DNA of 64,000 nt, from assembly GCF_050946405.1 (NCBI RefSeq), contig NZ_JBMNUS010000001.1, forward strand, positions 558,001 through 622,000, read 5' to 3'. Shown here one piece after another: positions 24,212 through 32,511 of this stretch. A program made the translations under genes and the position numbers. Every line of letters begins with the position of its first letter. Position 1 is the stretch's first letter. Under the pieces are notes generated by a model. That model was not told the origin of the DNA and searched no databases. It saw only the letters and a list, made by a program, of their open reading frames with translations. The stretch is from Pseudochelatococcus sp050946405. GTDB lineage: Bacteria; Pseudomonadota; Alphaproteobacteria; Rhizobiales; Beijerinckiaceae.

Positions 24212-24949
24212 TCAAATGGCCTTCGCCAGAGCCACCGCATCGGCCCCCGCCGGGTAGCGCAGCCTGTCCGATCCATCGGTCGCAGCCCGCCAGACCGCCT
24301 CTGCCACATCGCTTTCCTTCGTCGTCTGCGGCGGATGGGCGAAGCCGGCAAAGATCGGCTGGGCGAACGCCGCATAAGCCTCGGGGATCAGGTCCGCGAC
24401 AGGAATGTCGGTGTTCGCGGCGAAGCGCGTCGTTGGGGCATAGCCAGGCTCCACCAGCTTCACGCGCACATCGAAAGCGCCCAACTCATGCGCCAGCGAG
24501 CCGGTGAAGCCCTCGATCGCCTGCTTGCTGGCGGTATAGGCCGCGGCCAGCGGCATCGGCGCCAGCGTCACGCTGGATGTGACGTTGACGATCACGCCCG
24601 ACCGGCGCGCCCGCATCTGCGGGATCACCGTCTGCACCATCGCCATGGTGCCGAAAGTGTTGGTCTCGAACACCTTGCGCACATGCGCCATCGGCGTCGC
24701 CTCAAAGGCCCCGACCACGCCGATCCCGGCATTGTTCACCAGCACGTCGATGGGGCCGGCGGCCTCAACCGCTGCGGCGATGCTGACCTGATCGGTCACG
24801 TCCAGCGGCAAGATGCGCACGCCGTCGGGCAAGAGCCCCTCGCGCGGGGTGCGCATGGTGGCGATGACGGCCCAGCCCTGAGCGTGGAAATGGCGGGCGA
24901 TCTCCAGCCCGTAGCCCGACGAGGTCCCGGTGATGAGGACGGTATTCAT
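24212..24949 (-). CDS. SDR-family oxidoreductase (cargo)
   Basis: A 245-residue classical short-chain dehydrogenase: cofactor loop TGTSSGYG (7-14), NNAG (72-75), catalytic Ser125, Tyr138 and Lys142 (YTASK). It should reduce or oxidise a carbonyl/alcohol with NAD(P)H in the cytosol; the substrate cannot be named. It is divergent from the AraC regulator at 25048, with ~98 bases between them, so that regulator probably controls it. The pair interrupts the run of ICE genes between DUF2493 and ssb and looks like metabolic cargo. Confidence 0.9.
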   Translation of the reverse strand: MNTVLITGTSSGYGLEIARHFHAQGWAVIATMRTPREGLLPDGVRILPLDVTDQVSIAAAVEAAGPIDVLVNNAGIGVVGAFEATPMAHVRKVFETNTFGTMAMVQTVIPQMRARRSGVIVNVTSSVTLAPMPLAAAYTASKQAIEGFTGSLAHELGAFDVRVKLVEPGYAPTTRFAANTDIPVADLIPEAYAAFAQPIFAGFAHPPQTTKESDVAEAVWRAATDGSDRLRYPAGADAVALAKAI

Positions 24950-25047
24950 GGCGGTCTCCTGTGTTTCGTGTTGACGAGACCTGTGTAGCCGCCATAGATA
25001 GGACTATCATCAATCTTAAGTCCGATATTAATTTGCGTTAGTCCGAT

Positions 25048-25971
25048 ATGGCCGATCCGCTCACCGAGGTGATCCAGCTCCTTCGCCCCCGCGCCGTGTT
25101 CTCGAAAGGGATCAGCGGCGCCGGCCGCTGGGCCGTGCGCTATGCCGAATTCGGCCAGCCCGGCTTTTGCGCCGTGACCGAGGGGCGATGCCGTCTCGCC
25201 GTCGAGGGCGAGGCGCCGGTCGTGCTCGAGGCCGGCGACTTCATCCTTCTGCCCGCCACGCCGGCCTTCACCATGTCCGGTTTCGACCCCGCGCCGCTCC
25301 AACGCATCGACCCGAACACCGCCCCGCCGCCCGACCGGGAAGTCCGCTACGGCCGACCGGACGGGCCACCCGATGTCCGGCAGTTCGGCGGCTGGTTCGC
25401 CTTCGGCTCACCCGACGCCGGGCTGCTCGTGTCGCTCCTGCCGCGCATGATCCACATCCGCGGCATCCCGCGCCTCACGCAACTCGTCCGCCTCGTCGGC
25501 GAGGAGGCGGCGCGCGATGACGTCGGCCGCGATCTCATCCTCGAACGCCTTGTCGAAATCCTGCTGATCGAGGCGCTGCGGACAACGCCGGCGGCGGCGG
25601 CGCAGCCGGGCCTTCTGCGCGGCCTGGACGATCCGCGCATCGCTGGGGCCCTGCGCGCGATGCACGGCGCTGTCGAGCGGCCGTGGACGATCCCGGATCT
25701 CGCCCGCGCGGCGGGCATGTCCCGTTCCGCCTTCTTTGACCGCTTCGTTCGCACGGTCGGGGTCAGGCCCATGGAGTATCTGCTGGCCTGGCGCATGGCC
25801 GTGGCGAAGAATCTGCTGCGCGGCGGCAAGATGGCGCTCGACGAGGTGGCCAGACGGATCGGCTACGGCTCTGCCAGCACGTTCAGCACCGCCTTCAGCC
25901 GCCATGTCGGCCTGCCGCCCGGCCGCTTCATGAGGCTCGAAGTGACATGCGACGGGCCAGCGGTTGCTTGA
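25048..25971 (+). CDS. AraC-family regulator with N-terminal cupin
   Basis: A 307-residue regulator. The N-terminal part is an AraC-type cupin sensor (GQPGFCAVTEGRCRLAVEGE, VLEAGDFILLPATPAF), and the C-terminal ~100 residues hold two HTHs (IPDLARAAGMSRSAFFDRFV; ALDEVARRIGYGSASTFSTA then FSRHVGLPPGRF). Divergent from the SDR gene, so it likely senses that enzyme's substrate class and regulates the shared intergenic region. Same arrangement is common for small aldehyde/ketone stress modules. Confidence 0.9.
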   Translation: MADPLTEVIQLLRPRAVFSKGISGAGRWAVRYAEFGQPGFCAVTEGRCRLAVEGEAPVVLEAGDFILLPATPAFTMSGFDPAPLQRIDPNTAPPPDREVRYGRPDGPPDVRQFGGWFAFGSPDAGLLVSLLPRMIHIRGIPRLTQLVRLVGEEAARDDVGRDLILERLVEILLIEALRTTPAAAAQPGLLRGLDDPRIAGALRAMHGAVERPWTIPDLARAAGMSRSAFFDRFVRTVGVRPMEYLLAWRMAVAKNLLRGGKMALDEVARRIGYGSASTFSTAFSRHVGLPPGRFMRLEVTCDGPAVA

Positions 25972-26093
25972 CGATATCCCCCTTTCCGTACCATCTTGTC
26001 CAAGAAGAACCGGCGAAGCAGCACAGTCGCAGGCGGAGCGTATTCCGAGGCAGCCTGTCGTGATCCAGAAATCACCGACCTGTGGAGGCTCCC

Positions 26094-26510
26094 GTGACGC
26101 TTATCCTTCTCGCCATCTCGTTGACGATCGCGCTTTGCGTGATTGCATATAACTTCGCCATCTACGCCCTGCCGTTCATGGTCGGGCTGACGGCGTTCCA
26201 GCATGTCTATGCCGCCGACGCCGGATTCCTGATGTCCGGTCTTGCCGCCATCGGCGCGGCGCTTCTCTCGGTCGCGCTGGTCATCGCGGTTCTCGGCTTC
26301 GCCCGGAATCCGGTCCTGCGGCTTGTCGCGCTGGCCGTCTTCGCCATTCCCGCCGCCATCGCCGGATATGCGCTCGTCCATGGCGTCACCAAAAATGCCA
26401 CGGACTCGGCGATCCTGCTCAACCTGCTCGGAGGCATGGGCGGTTTCATCATCGGCGTCGCCGCGATGGTGAACCTCAACGCGCTCGGAACCGCCGTCTT
26501 GTCACGCTGA
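26094..26510 (+). CDS. Multi-helix membrane protein, function unknown
   Basis: About 138 residues; the GTG at 26094 is preferred because GGAGG ends 5 bases before it, although a GTG at 26082 is possible. Four hydrophobic segments are visible (TLILLAISLTIALCVIAY, GFLMSGLAAIGAALLSVALV, VLRLVALAVFAIPAAIAGYA, LLNLLGGMGGFIIGVAAMVN), so it is an inner-membrane protein. No family recognised. It follows the AraC gene but probably belongs to the ICE backbone. Confidence 0.75.
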   Translation: MTLILLAISLTIALCVIAYNFAIYALPFMVGLTAFQHVYAADAGFLMSGLAAIGAALLSVALVIAVLGFARNPVLRLVALAVFAIPAAIAGYALVHGVTKNATDSAILLNLLGGMGGFIIGVAAMVNLNALGTAVLSR

Positions 26511-27206
26511 CGCTGCGGCACAGGTCCGCTCCCATGAGGCAATCCGGCGGCTTGCGCCGCCGGGCCTCCGGCATCCCGCACAAGGGGAAGCGGTCGTGTC
26601 CGCTGTAAACTCACCATCATCGTTTTCGGTCTGCTGCGCCCTGGGGGGCAGTCAGTCATCAAGCGAATATCCCACCGTTGCTCAAGCTCAGCCGCCGCGT
26701 CAGTTGCGGGACTCAGGCCGCGCAGTTCCTTCATCTTTCCCCGTTCACGCAATTCGTCGGTTCGCACCTTCGCCCATCGAGGCGGATGCGGAGCCATTCG
26801 CTCTGAGCCCGATAACTGTCATCTTCCCTTCCCAGCCGACCTTGCTCATCCGAGCGGGAACGCGAGGCGGCCGGTGGCGAGGGTTCTCATGCGGCGCCCG
26901 GCATGGGGCGGCGGTTCCATGAGCCTGTCAGCACGCCGTCGCCGGCAAGGACGAAGGTTCCGCTGTACGTCCCCGGTTCATGCTCTCAAAGGCGCCAATC
27001 CCTCCGACTGACTGATCCCCTAAGACCGTTCGGTTTCCGACCGCAACCCCCGCGGCTCCGGACCGTGTTGGCGCAAGCGCCGGCCCGCGCCACTCCGGGC
27101 CTTGGGGGCGAGCTGCCGTGAAGGCGGCAGTTGCTGTCGTCTCCCGACGGCCTTTGCCGGGTCTCGTCGGAGGGATGGTCCCTCCGAGGAGCAACGGAGA
27201 CTTACA
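26511..27206. other. 696-base gap before ssb
   Basis: No convincing plus-strand gene. A CCGGCGGC-TTGC-GCCGCCGG hairpin (26544-26563) follows the membrane protein gene; its reverse-oriented twin lies after ssb (27624-27643). A minus-strand frame at 26797 downward begins plausibly (MAPHPPRWAKVRTDELRERG) but soon becomes the antisense of the membrane gene, so it is not called. Confidence 0.45.
27168..27186 (+). promoter_or_regulatory. GGGA-TGG-TCCC hairpin upstream of ssb
   Basis: CGGAGGGA-TGG-TCCCTCCG, a perfect 8-bp stem with a TGG loop, 20 bases before the ssb start. The core GGGATGGTCCC is the same as at 15656 while the outer stem differs by paired changes. Confidence 0.6.
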
Positions 27207-27608
27207 ATGCAGAACATCGTCATTCTTGCCGGCAATATCGGTCAGACCCCCGAAACCCGCACCACCCAGGGCGGCACCAGCATCACCCACTTCACCCTGG
27301 CCACCTCGCGCCCCCGCTACTCGGAAGGCAGGGCTGTCCGGGACGAGAACGGCTACCGGGTCCAGGACACAGAATGGCACCGCGTCACCGCCTTCAACGG
27401 CCTCGGCAAGACGATCCAGCAATATTGCGAGAAGGGGATGAAGCTCCTGGTTCGCGGCCGCATCCACTACACGAAGTGGACCGATCGCGAGGGCGTCGAT
27501 CGCTACAGCACGGAGATCATCGCCGAGACGGTAGATTTCCTGAGCCGTGCAAAGCAGACCGAGAACGCGGAGGATCAGCGTGATCTCGACGATGACATCC
27601 CGTTCTGA
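27207..27608 (+). CDS. ssb: Single-stranded DNA-binding protein
   Basis: A 133-residue SSB: OB-fold N-terminus (MQNIVILAGNIGQTPETRTT, FTLATSRPRYSE, TEWHRVTAFNGLGKTIQQYC, GRIHYTKWTDREGVDRYSTE) and the acidic C-terminal tip DLDDDIPF that recruits partner proteins. GGAG lies 9 bases upstream of ATG 27207. Shorter than the usual chromosomal SSB (~150-180), because the linker is nearly absent, as in many plasmid/ICE copies. It coats the incoming or replicating single-stranded ICE DNA. Terminator at 27624. Confidence 0.95.
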   Translation: MQNIVILAGNIGQTPETRTTQGGTSITHFTLATSRPRYSEGRAVRDENGYRVQDTEWHRVTAFNGLGKTIQQYCEKGMKLLVRGRIHYTKWTDREGVDRYSTEIIAETVDFLSRAKQTENAEDQRDLDDDIPF

Positions 27609-27623
27609 GTGGGGCGCGAAGGT

Positions 27624-27654
27624 CCGGCGGCGCAAGCCGCCGGGCCGGGTTTTC
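27624..27654 (+). terminator. Terminator after ssb
   Basis: CCGGCGGC-GCAA-GCCGCCGG (27624-27643) followed by GCCGGGTTTTCC. Confidence 0.75.
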
Positions 27655-27715
27655 CGTTGTTCATGGCGGATTGCGGCGCCGTCCCCACGCCTACATCCCG
27701 GAACACAGGATATCT

Positions 27716-27732
27716 GGCCGGATCAACCGGCC
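27716..27732. repeat. GGCCGG-ATCAA-CCGGCC palindrome, copy 1
   Basis: First of three near-identical intergenic palindromes (others 28168-28183 and 28989-29005) flanking the small genes downstream of ssb. Confidence 0.6.
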
Positions 27733-27786
27733 CGGTATCCTCGTGAGCCCCGTTGCAGCGTGGTGCCAAACCGGCTTTCTCCCAAT

Positions 27787-27912
27787 GACGGCCCATCATA
27801 CCAGCAGTCGGGCCGCGTCAAGGACGTGCGGTTCCCCCAAAATGCTGACGCATTTCGGCTCCCCCACACGCCGGCTCCGCCGGTCGCTGCGCGATCCTTG
27901 ACCCGTCCCTCC
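27787..27912 (+). promoter_or_regulatory. Long-stem intergenic element, copy 1
   Basis: Starts with CCCATCATA; GTCAAGGA (27817-27824) pairs with TCCTTGAC (27895-27902) across about 70 bases that hold an AAATGC-TGAC-GCATTT hairpin and runs of C. A related element is at 28369-28500. Each lies just upstream of a small gene with an AAAGGAG ribosome site. Fills most of the gap 27609-27957. Confidence 0.55.
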
Positions 27913-27957
27913 AACAACTGGTTGCCCGCCTCCGTCATCGAGACAAAGGAGGTTCAC

Positions 27958-28113
27958 ATGACACGGGTCGACATCTACACCGAAATCGCCGAGCTGCGTG
28001 CCGAACTCGGGCACTGCATCCTTACCCGCAAGGAGCGCAGGGAATCGCTGCGGCGCCTCGAAGAGCTGCTCGCCGAAGCTGAGCGCAGGCGGTGCGAGGA
28101 GGAGGGAGCGTAA
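27958..28113 (+). CDS. 51-residue charged helical protein
   Basis: MTRVDIYTEIAELRAELGHC... a small, almost entirely helical protein (ELRAELGH, RKERRESLRRLEELLAEAER) that may form a coiled coil. AGGAGG lies 6 bases before the ATG, a strong start. No family recognised. Confidence 0.65.
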   Translation: MTRVDIYTEIAELRAELGHCILTRKERRESLRRLEELLAEAERRRCEEEGA

Positions 28114-28157
28114 GCTCCTTCTTTTTGTCGGCGACGGTGGCTGCGGACAGCATCGAC

Positions 28158-28320
28158 AGGATCTCCAGCCGGATCGACCGGCCGGATCTCCTCATGAGAA
28201 GGGGGAAAGCCCCCCTCTCAAGCTCTCCCCCAAAGGGGCAGGGACACCCCGCCCCCTTGAACCCCCACCCATGGAGGGGGTGAATCACCCCCTCCAAACC
28301 ACCCCGGCGCATACGGGCGC
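28158..28320. repeat. Palindrome copy 2 plus GC hairpin array
   Basis: GCCGG-ATCG-ACCGGCC (28168-28183) is followed by successive hairpins: AAGGGGG/CCCCCCTCT, CCCAAAGGGG...CCCC and GGAGGGGGT-GAATC-ACCCCCTCC. A similar run of hairpins follows copy 3 after 29005. Confidence 0.5.
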
Positions 28321-28368
28321 GGCGCCTCGTCGACGCCGCGGGCTCTTCTCTCTCTGACTTCCCATCAT

Positions 28369-28500
28369 AGCACCGCCTCTCCGGCGTCAAGGACATCGCG
28401 GCCCCCTCCAATTTTCAGCCGCCGTCCCGAAGGACGGCGCCGGAAAATCGGTGCCTCCGCTCGCCGCAAGCGGCGGCTTACGCCGTCCTTGACCCCTCGA
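28369..28500 (+). promoter_or_regulatory. Long-stem intergenic element, copy 2
   Basis: Starts CCCATCATA; GTCAAGGAC (28386-28394) pairs with GTCCTTGAC (28485-28493). Inside, ATTTTC pairs with GAAAAT around a GCCGTCC-CGAA-GGACGGC hairpin. Same plan as copy 1 with different inner sequence. It ends about 50 bases before the start at 28548. Confidence 0.6.
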
Positions 28501-28547
28501 TGCGCCGGTGCGGCCTCCTTCCGTCAGAGAACGAAAGGAGAGATCTC

Positions 28548-28928
28548 ATGACAAAGCACAAGATCACTTACATCGACGGTGACAGCGCCGAATACCGGCG
28601 GCAGCGGAAGGAAGGCTTCCGCCGCATCCGCGAAGCCGAGCTGGCAGCCCAGAGGCTGAAGCGCGCGCCGATGTATCTTCACGGCGGCTACGACGAGGAT
28701 GGCGACGTCATCCCGATCGAAAACCTCGGACCCCATGACGATATGGAGGACGCGATCCGGGCCATCGAGGCGAGCGAGACGGCCGTGAGCATCCTCGTTG
28801 CGCAACGTCGCGTCGAAATCGCAGGGCATCGCATCCCGGCTGTGACGCACGCGCTCCACCGGGACGATGAATTCCTCTACTGGGACGACGACTTCGATCC
28901 GGAGGCCACGGGTCCAGACACCGACTGA
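28548..28928 (+). CDS. ICE accessory protein, function unknown
   Basis: A 126-residue acidic protein (MTKHKITYIDGDSAEYRRQR...). ATG 28548 follows AAAGGAGAGATCTC. A basic helical N-terminus (~13-38) is followed by an acidic C-terminal half ending EFLYWDDDFDPEATGPDTD. No family recognised. It is the last backbone gene before the IS/CBASS zone. Confidence 0.7.
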   Translation: MTKHKITYIDGDSAEYRRQRKEGFRRIREAELAAQRLKRAPMYLHGGYDEDGDVIPIENLGPHDDMEDAIRAIEASETAVSILVAQRRVEIAGHRIPAVTHALHRDDEFLYWDDDFDPEATGPDTD

Positions 28929-29231
28929 GACCCAGACCAGAGGCGGCATCCGCCGCCTCTGGTCTTTGCCTCGGTTGGAAGCGACGCCGGCCGGATCGAC
29001 CGGCCGCCTTCGCTGACGAAAGAGGGGCAAGCCTCCTCTCGCCGCTCACCCCATGAGGGAAGGGCAAGCCCCTCCCTCAAACTCCCTCCCATGGGGAAAG
29101 AGGGACGGTTCCCTCCACCTCTTTCCCCAAACCCCTATCCCCCCTCCCGGCCCAGCCTGATTGGTCTTATCTCACCGGGATGATGCCGAAGGCCATACCC
29201 GATCCGCACGCGCCGCCCACTCCGGCCCTCC
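28929..29231. other. 303-base gap: palindrome copy 3 and hairpin array
   Basis: GGCCGG-ATCGA-CCGGCC (28989-29005), then AGAGGGG/CCTCTC, GAGGGA-AGGGGC..CCCTCCCTC and GGGGAAAGAG...CTCTTTCCCC type hairpins up to 29135. No gene seen. Interrupted at 29231 by the IS66 insertion. Confidence 0.5.
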
Positions 29232-29251
29232 GTAAACGTCCGGTCTGACCG

Positions 29252-30751
29252 CTATCCGTTCCAACGCCACGGCATCAGGTCATCGACCTTTGTGATTTTG
29301 TAGTCGGGGATGCGGGCGATGGTATCTGCGAGCCAGGTTTGGGGATCGAGGGCGTTGAGCTTGGCTGTCTCGATCAGGGTGTAGGCGATGGCGGCGGCCT
29401 TTCCGCCCGCCTCCGAGCCGACGAAGAGGTAGTTCTTCCGCCCGAGGGCGATGGCGCGCATGCCGCGTTCGGCGGTGTTGTTGTCCAACTCCAGGATGCC
29501 GTGGTCGAGGTAGGGGCGCAGGCGTTCCATCCGCGACAGCGCGTAGCGGATGGCCGCGGCGAGCGGAGATTTTCCCGAGATCGTGGTGAGTTGCATGGCC
29601 AGCCAGGCCTCGAGATCATCGAAGACAGGGGCGGCATGGGCCTTTCGCAACTCTGCGCGACGATCAGGTGGCGACCCTCGAGCTTCCTTTTCGACGGCAT
29701 ATAGCTGGGCGATCCGTCCGATGGCCTCTTCGGCAATGGGGGAGCCTTGCGACCGGTGGATATCGACGAACTTGCGTCGGGCATGGGCCATGCAGGCGAC
29801 CTCGCAGATGGCGCCGGAACGATAGAGATCCTCGAACCCGGCATAACCGTCGGCATGCATCCAGCCGCGGAAGCGGGCGAGATGGTCCTTCGGATGCTGG
29901 CCTTTCCGGTCACTGGAGAAGCGATACCATGCGGCAGGCGGAGCATCGCTGCCCCAGGGTCGCTCATCGCGGGCATAGGTCCAGAGCCGCGCCGTTTGGG
30001 TCTTGCCTGCGCCGGGCACCAGCATCCGCACCGGAGTATCATCGGCGAAGATCGCCTCGGCGGACAGGACATGTCGGCCGATGGCTTCGGCCAGCGGTTC
30101 CAGCAGAGCGGTGGACTTGCCGACCCAGTCGGCCAGGGTAGAGCGGTCGAGATCGAGCCCTTCGCGATCGAAGATCTGGCTCTGGCGGTAAAGCGGCAGA
30201 TGGTCGGCATACTTGCTGACTAGCACATGGGCGAGCAGGCCGGGGCCGGGACGGCCGCGTTCGATCGGGCGCGAGGGCAACGGCGCCTGGACGAAACGCT
30301 CACAGCAGGAGCAGGTCAGTCGGGGACGGACGATGCGGTTCACGATGAAGCGCCCGGGGACATATTCCAGCTCTTCCGTGACGTCTTCCCCGATCCGGCG
30401 CAGGTGCCCGCCACACTCAGCGCAGGCATCAACACCGGGCGTCAGTTCCACTTCCATCCGGGGAATGTGGTCCGGGATCGGGCGGCGCTTGGGTTTGCCC
30501 TTCTCTTCGATGTCCGGCAGCTTCATCCGTGCCGTCATTACGGCGGCGGCGATCTCGCTGGTCTCAAGGGCCAGTTGCAGTTGCCCGGCAGTCTCGGACG
30601 AGGCCCCGAACCGATGTGCGCGGTGCCCGGCCAACTGGTGTCGGAGCTTCTCGATCAGGATCGCCTGCGCCTTCACCTCGGCCAGAAGCCGCGCGGTGAA
30701 GCTGCGCAACTCCTCGGGATCTTCCGGTAAGGTCAGGGTTTGCTCGAACAT
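29252..30751 (-). CDS. tnpC: IS66 transposase TnpC
   Basis: A 499-residue IS66 transposase: N-terminal coiled coil (LPEDPEELRSFTARLLAEVK, leucine-zipper-like), zinc-binding CAECGGHLRRIGEDVTEELE, and catalytic core with FADDTPVRMLVPG, GYAGFEDLY and NNTAERGMRAIALGRKNYLF (DDE-type). It would cut and join the IS ends. Length is normal, no stop or frameshift seen. Confidence 0.95.
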   Translation of the reverse strand: MFEQTLTLPEDPEELRSFTARLLAEVKAQAILIEKLRHQLAGHRAHRFGASSETAGQLQLALETSEIAAAVMTARMKLPDIEEKGKPKRRPIPDHIPRMEVELTPGVDACAECGGHLRRIGEDVTEELEYVPGRFIVNRIVRPRLTCSCCERFVQAPLPSRPIERGRPGPGLLAHVLVSKYADHLPLYRQSQIFDREGLDLDRSTLADWVGKSTALLEPLAEAIGRHVLSAEAIFADDTPVRMLVPGAGKTQTARLWTYARDERPWGSDAPPAAWYRFSSDRKGQHPKDHLARFRGWMHADGYAGFEDLYRSGAICEVACMAHARRKFVDIHRSQGSPIAEEAIGRIAQLYAVEKEARGSPPDRRAELRKAHAAPVFDDLEAWLAMQLTTISGKSPLAAAIRYALSRMERLRPYLDHGILELDNNTAERGMRAIALGRKNYLFVGSEAGGKAAAIAYTLIETAKLNALDPQTWLADTIARIPDYKITKVDDLMPWRWNG

Positions 30752-30810
30752 GAGAGAAGTCTATCCCACGGGATTCCTTGTGGGAATCCCGTGGTTGCCG
30801 AGCGGTCGGA

Positions 30811-31158
30811 TTATCCCGCTGCCAGCGGGCGCCAGGTCCGTTCCGGGGTCCGCCAGTCGATCCCCTCAAGCAGCATGGATAACTGTGCAGGCGTCAGCGC
30901 GACCTTGCCCTCCTTGGCCGAGGGCCAGACGAACCGGCCCCTCTCCAGCCGCTTCATGAACATGCAGGCCCCCTGGCCGTCCCACCAGATCACCTTCACG
31001 AGGTCGCCCCGGCGACCACGGAACACGAAGAGATGCCCGGCGAACGGGTCCTGCTTCAGCACCGCCTCGGCTTGCGCCGCGAGCGCCGCAAAGCCCTTGC
31101 GCATGTCCGTCACTCCGGCCGCCAGCCAGACCCGCGTGTTGGCCGGGACCGGGATCAC
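30811..31158 (-). CDS. tnpB: IS66 accessory protein TnpB (Orf2)
   Basis: A 115-residue protein with the family signature MIPVPANTRVWLAAGVTDMR, KGFAALAAQ and FAGHLFVFRGRRGDLVKVIW. Needed for IS66 transposition; its biochemical role is unclear. Overlaps tnpA by 4 bases. Confidence 0.95.
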   Translation of the reverse strand: MIPVPANTRVWLAAGVTDMRKGFAALAAQAEAVLKQDPFAGHLFVFRGRRGDLVKVIWWDGQGACMFMKRLERGRFVWPSAKEGKVALTPAQLSMLLEGIDWRTPERTWRPLAAG

Positions 31159-31550
31159 GCCGTCAGCCCCCGGATCAGCCGTGCCAAGGCTTCCGGATCA
31201 TAGCCGCCGCTGATCCGCATCCGGTGACCGCCTGCAAGTTCGATTTCGATCCGGTTCTCGGCAATAGGCGTGGTCACCGGCGGCGGCGCCTCCCCGACGA
31301 TCTCCACCGGCAGAAAGTGCGCTTCTTCTGAAGGGGCCGGAACCGAAGCCGGGTCAGGTGCATAACGGGCATCGCGCAGCCACTTGAAGATCAGATTGGC
31401 ATTCACCGCGTAGCGCCGCGCCACCTGGGCCACCGAAACGCCGGGCGCAGTCGTCTGGAAACAGATCGACCGCTTCTCCTCGTCCGTCCAAAGCCGCTTC
31501 GTCCGACGCGCCACGCCATCACCATAGTGTCCACTATCGATGGTGGACAC
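31155..31550 (-). CDS. tnpA: IS66 accessory protein TnpA (Orf1)
   Basis: A 131-residue HTH protein (KRSICFQTTAPGVSVAQVAR, RYAVNANLIFKWLRDARY), the usual first gene of IS66 elements, binding element ends. Normal length. Confidence 0.92.
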   Translation of the reverse strand: MSTIDSGHYGDGVARRTKRLWTDEEKRSICFQTTAPGVSVAQVARRYAVNANLIFKWLRDARYAPDPASVPAPSEEAHFLPVEIVGEAPPPVTTPIAENRIEIELAGGHRMRISGGYDPEALARLIRGLTA

Positions 31551-31598
31551 TATCCCGCACTCTCAGAACGCGGCAGTGCGGGCAGACCGGACGCTTAC

Positions 31599-31929
31599 GG
31601 CCCTCCTGATCCAACAGGAAGCGCAATGCCCGCTGCCGACTATGACGGAGACGACAGGGACGACGACACCATCATTTAGGAAATCGACCAATTCTCTTGA
31701 AGCCGGTGGAGCTTCTGCCCCGATCGTCCGCCTGATCACGCCAGGAGGGGCTGCAAGCGGGCCTATCCGCTTGCACGTCCGAATCAGTTCCAACCAAAAA
31801 GGCTTGAAACCCGTCTTTGCGGCCAACTCCTTCACCCGCAGCAAAGAACGGCTAAAATAGACGAGATACTCGGTCGTTTGTGCCTCAATTGAACATGATA
31901 GACGTTCTAACTCCTTTTAATAATTTATT
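31599..31929. other. 331-base gap right of IS66-1
   Basis: Begins with the second GGCCCTCC target copy. A minus-strand frame (from about 31844 down) would run across the restored junction to a stop in the left flank, but it has no ribosome site and matches nothing I recognise. The 31860-31929 part is AT-rich and is the 3' end of the CBASS operon. Confidence 0.4.
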
Positions 31930-32511
31930 TTACTGCCGCGCTATCGTCTTCGATCGACCGCCTGAACGCTTCAGCGATAGTGGAAGGAAACAGTCGATCT
32001 CGTCGGCGCTGAATGTTAAATCTTCCATTTTCTGCAGTCGCTTCTGAGCTTCGATATAGGCCTTGCCATTTGTTTGTGGCGCAGCCTGATAGAGCGCAGC
32101 AAGCATTGTCTGCAACTCATCGCGACGTTCGACAGCAGCCTGCCGATCGAGCGTCGGTAAATCTGTAAGAAGCGAAAGATAACATTCGCGGACGTTCCAC
32201 AGTTTCGCGGCCGCCTCACGGTGCTTCTGCGCTGTAGAACCCAAGTCGAAATTCTTCAAATATGTCGTTACAAATAGCGTGAGGAACGACACTAGAGCCG
32301 TTGCGACTTCAACCCACGCTTTGTCCGTTACCACCGCGCCAACGGCACTCGTACTCGTGAGTGCTGTGAGGACAATTTGCAGGATCTTATAGCTGTTGAG
32401 TTGCTTGGCGCAGTTATCGGCCATCCGCTCATGCGTCTTGTGGGTGTAGACGACCCTACCAAAACATTCGCGGATCTGATCCTCAAGGGTGATGTCATAA
32501 TCAGGCTGCAT
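31930..32511 (-). CDS. SLATT-domain two-TM effector of CBASS
   Basis: A 193-residue membrane protein. It opens with the SLATT pattern IRECFGRVVYTHKTHERMAD, followed by two adjacent membrane helices (ILQIVLTALTSTSAVGAVV, ~45-63, and VEVATALVSFLTLFVTTYLK, ~66-86) and a cytosolic helical domain. SLATT proteins are predicted pore-forming effectors next to SMODS nucleotidyltransferases (Burroughs and colleagues' nucleotide-centred conflict systems). Its start overlaps the CD-NTase gene by 11 bases, so the two are coupled. On infection, the cyclic nucleotide would trigger membrane damage and cell suicide. Ligand and pore activity are inferred. Confidence 0.85.
   Translation of the reverse strand: MQPDYDITLEDQIRECFGRVVYTHKTHERMADNCAKQLNSYKILQIVLTALTSTSAVGAVVTDKAWVEVATALVSFLTLFVTTYLKNFDLGSTAQKHREAAAKLWNVRECYLSLLTDLPTLDRQAAVERRDELQTMLAALYQAAPQTNGKAYIEAQKRLQKMEDLTFSADEIDCFLPLSLKRSGGRSKTIARQ

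Larger units (their letters stand above)
29232..31598 (-). mobile_element. IS66-family element 1, intact, 2367 bp
   Basis: Ends: GTAAACGTCCGGTCTGACCG at the left (29232) and the complement of GTAAGCGTCCGGTCTGCCCG at the right (31598). The 8-bp sequence GGCCCTCC flanks both ends (29224-29231 and 31599-31606), the target duplication expected for IS66. It carries tnpA, tnpB and tnpC on the minus strand. Confidence 0.93.

Noticed and set aside
26207..26797. Possible minus-strand gene starting MAPHPPRWAKVRTDELRERG
   Set aside because: Only the first ~60 codons look protein-like; the rest is the antisense of the membrane protein gene and no ribosome site or family was seen.
28190..28320. CRISPR-like impression from repeated GC blocks
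   Set aside because: The blocks are hairpins of different sequence and length without regular repeat-spacer spacing; no cas genes are in the window.
31563..31844. Minus-strand frame that becomes slightly longer when IS66-1 is removed
   Set aside because: TTG-type start without ribosome site, no recognisable family, and weak coding character.
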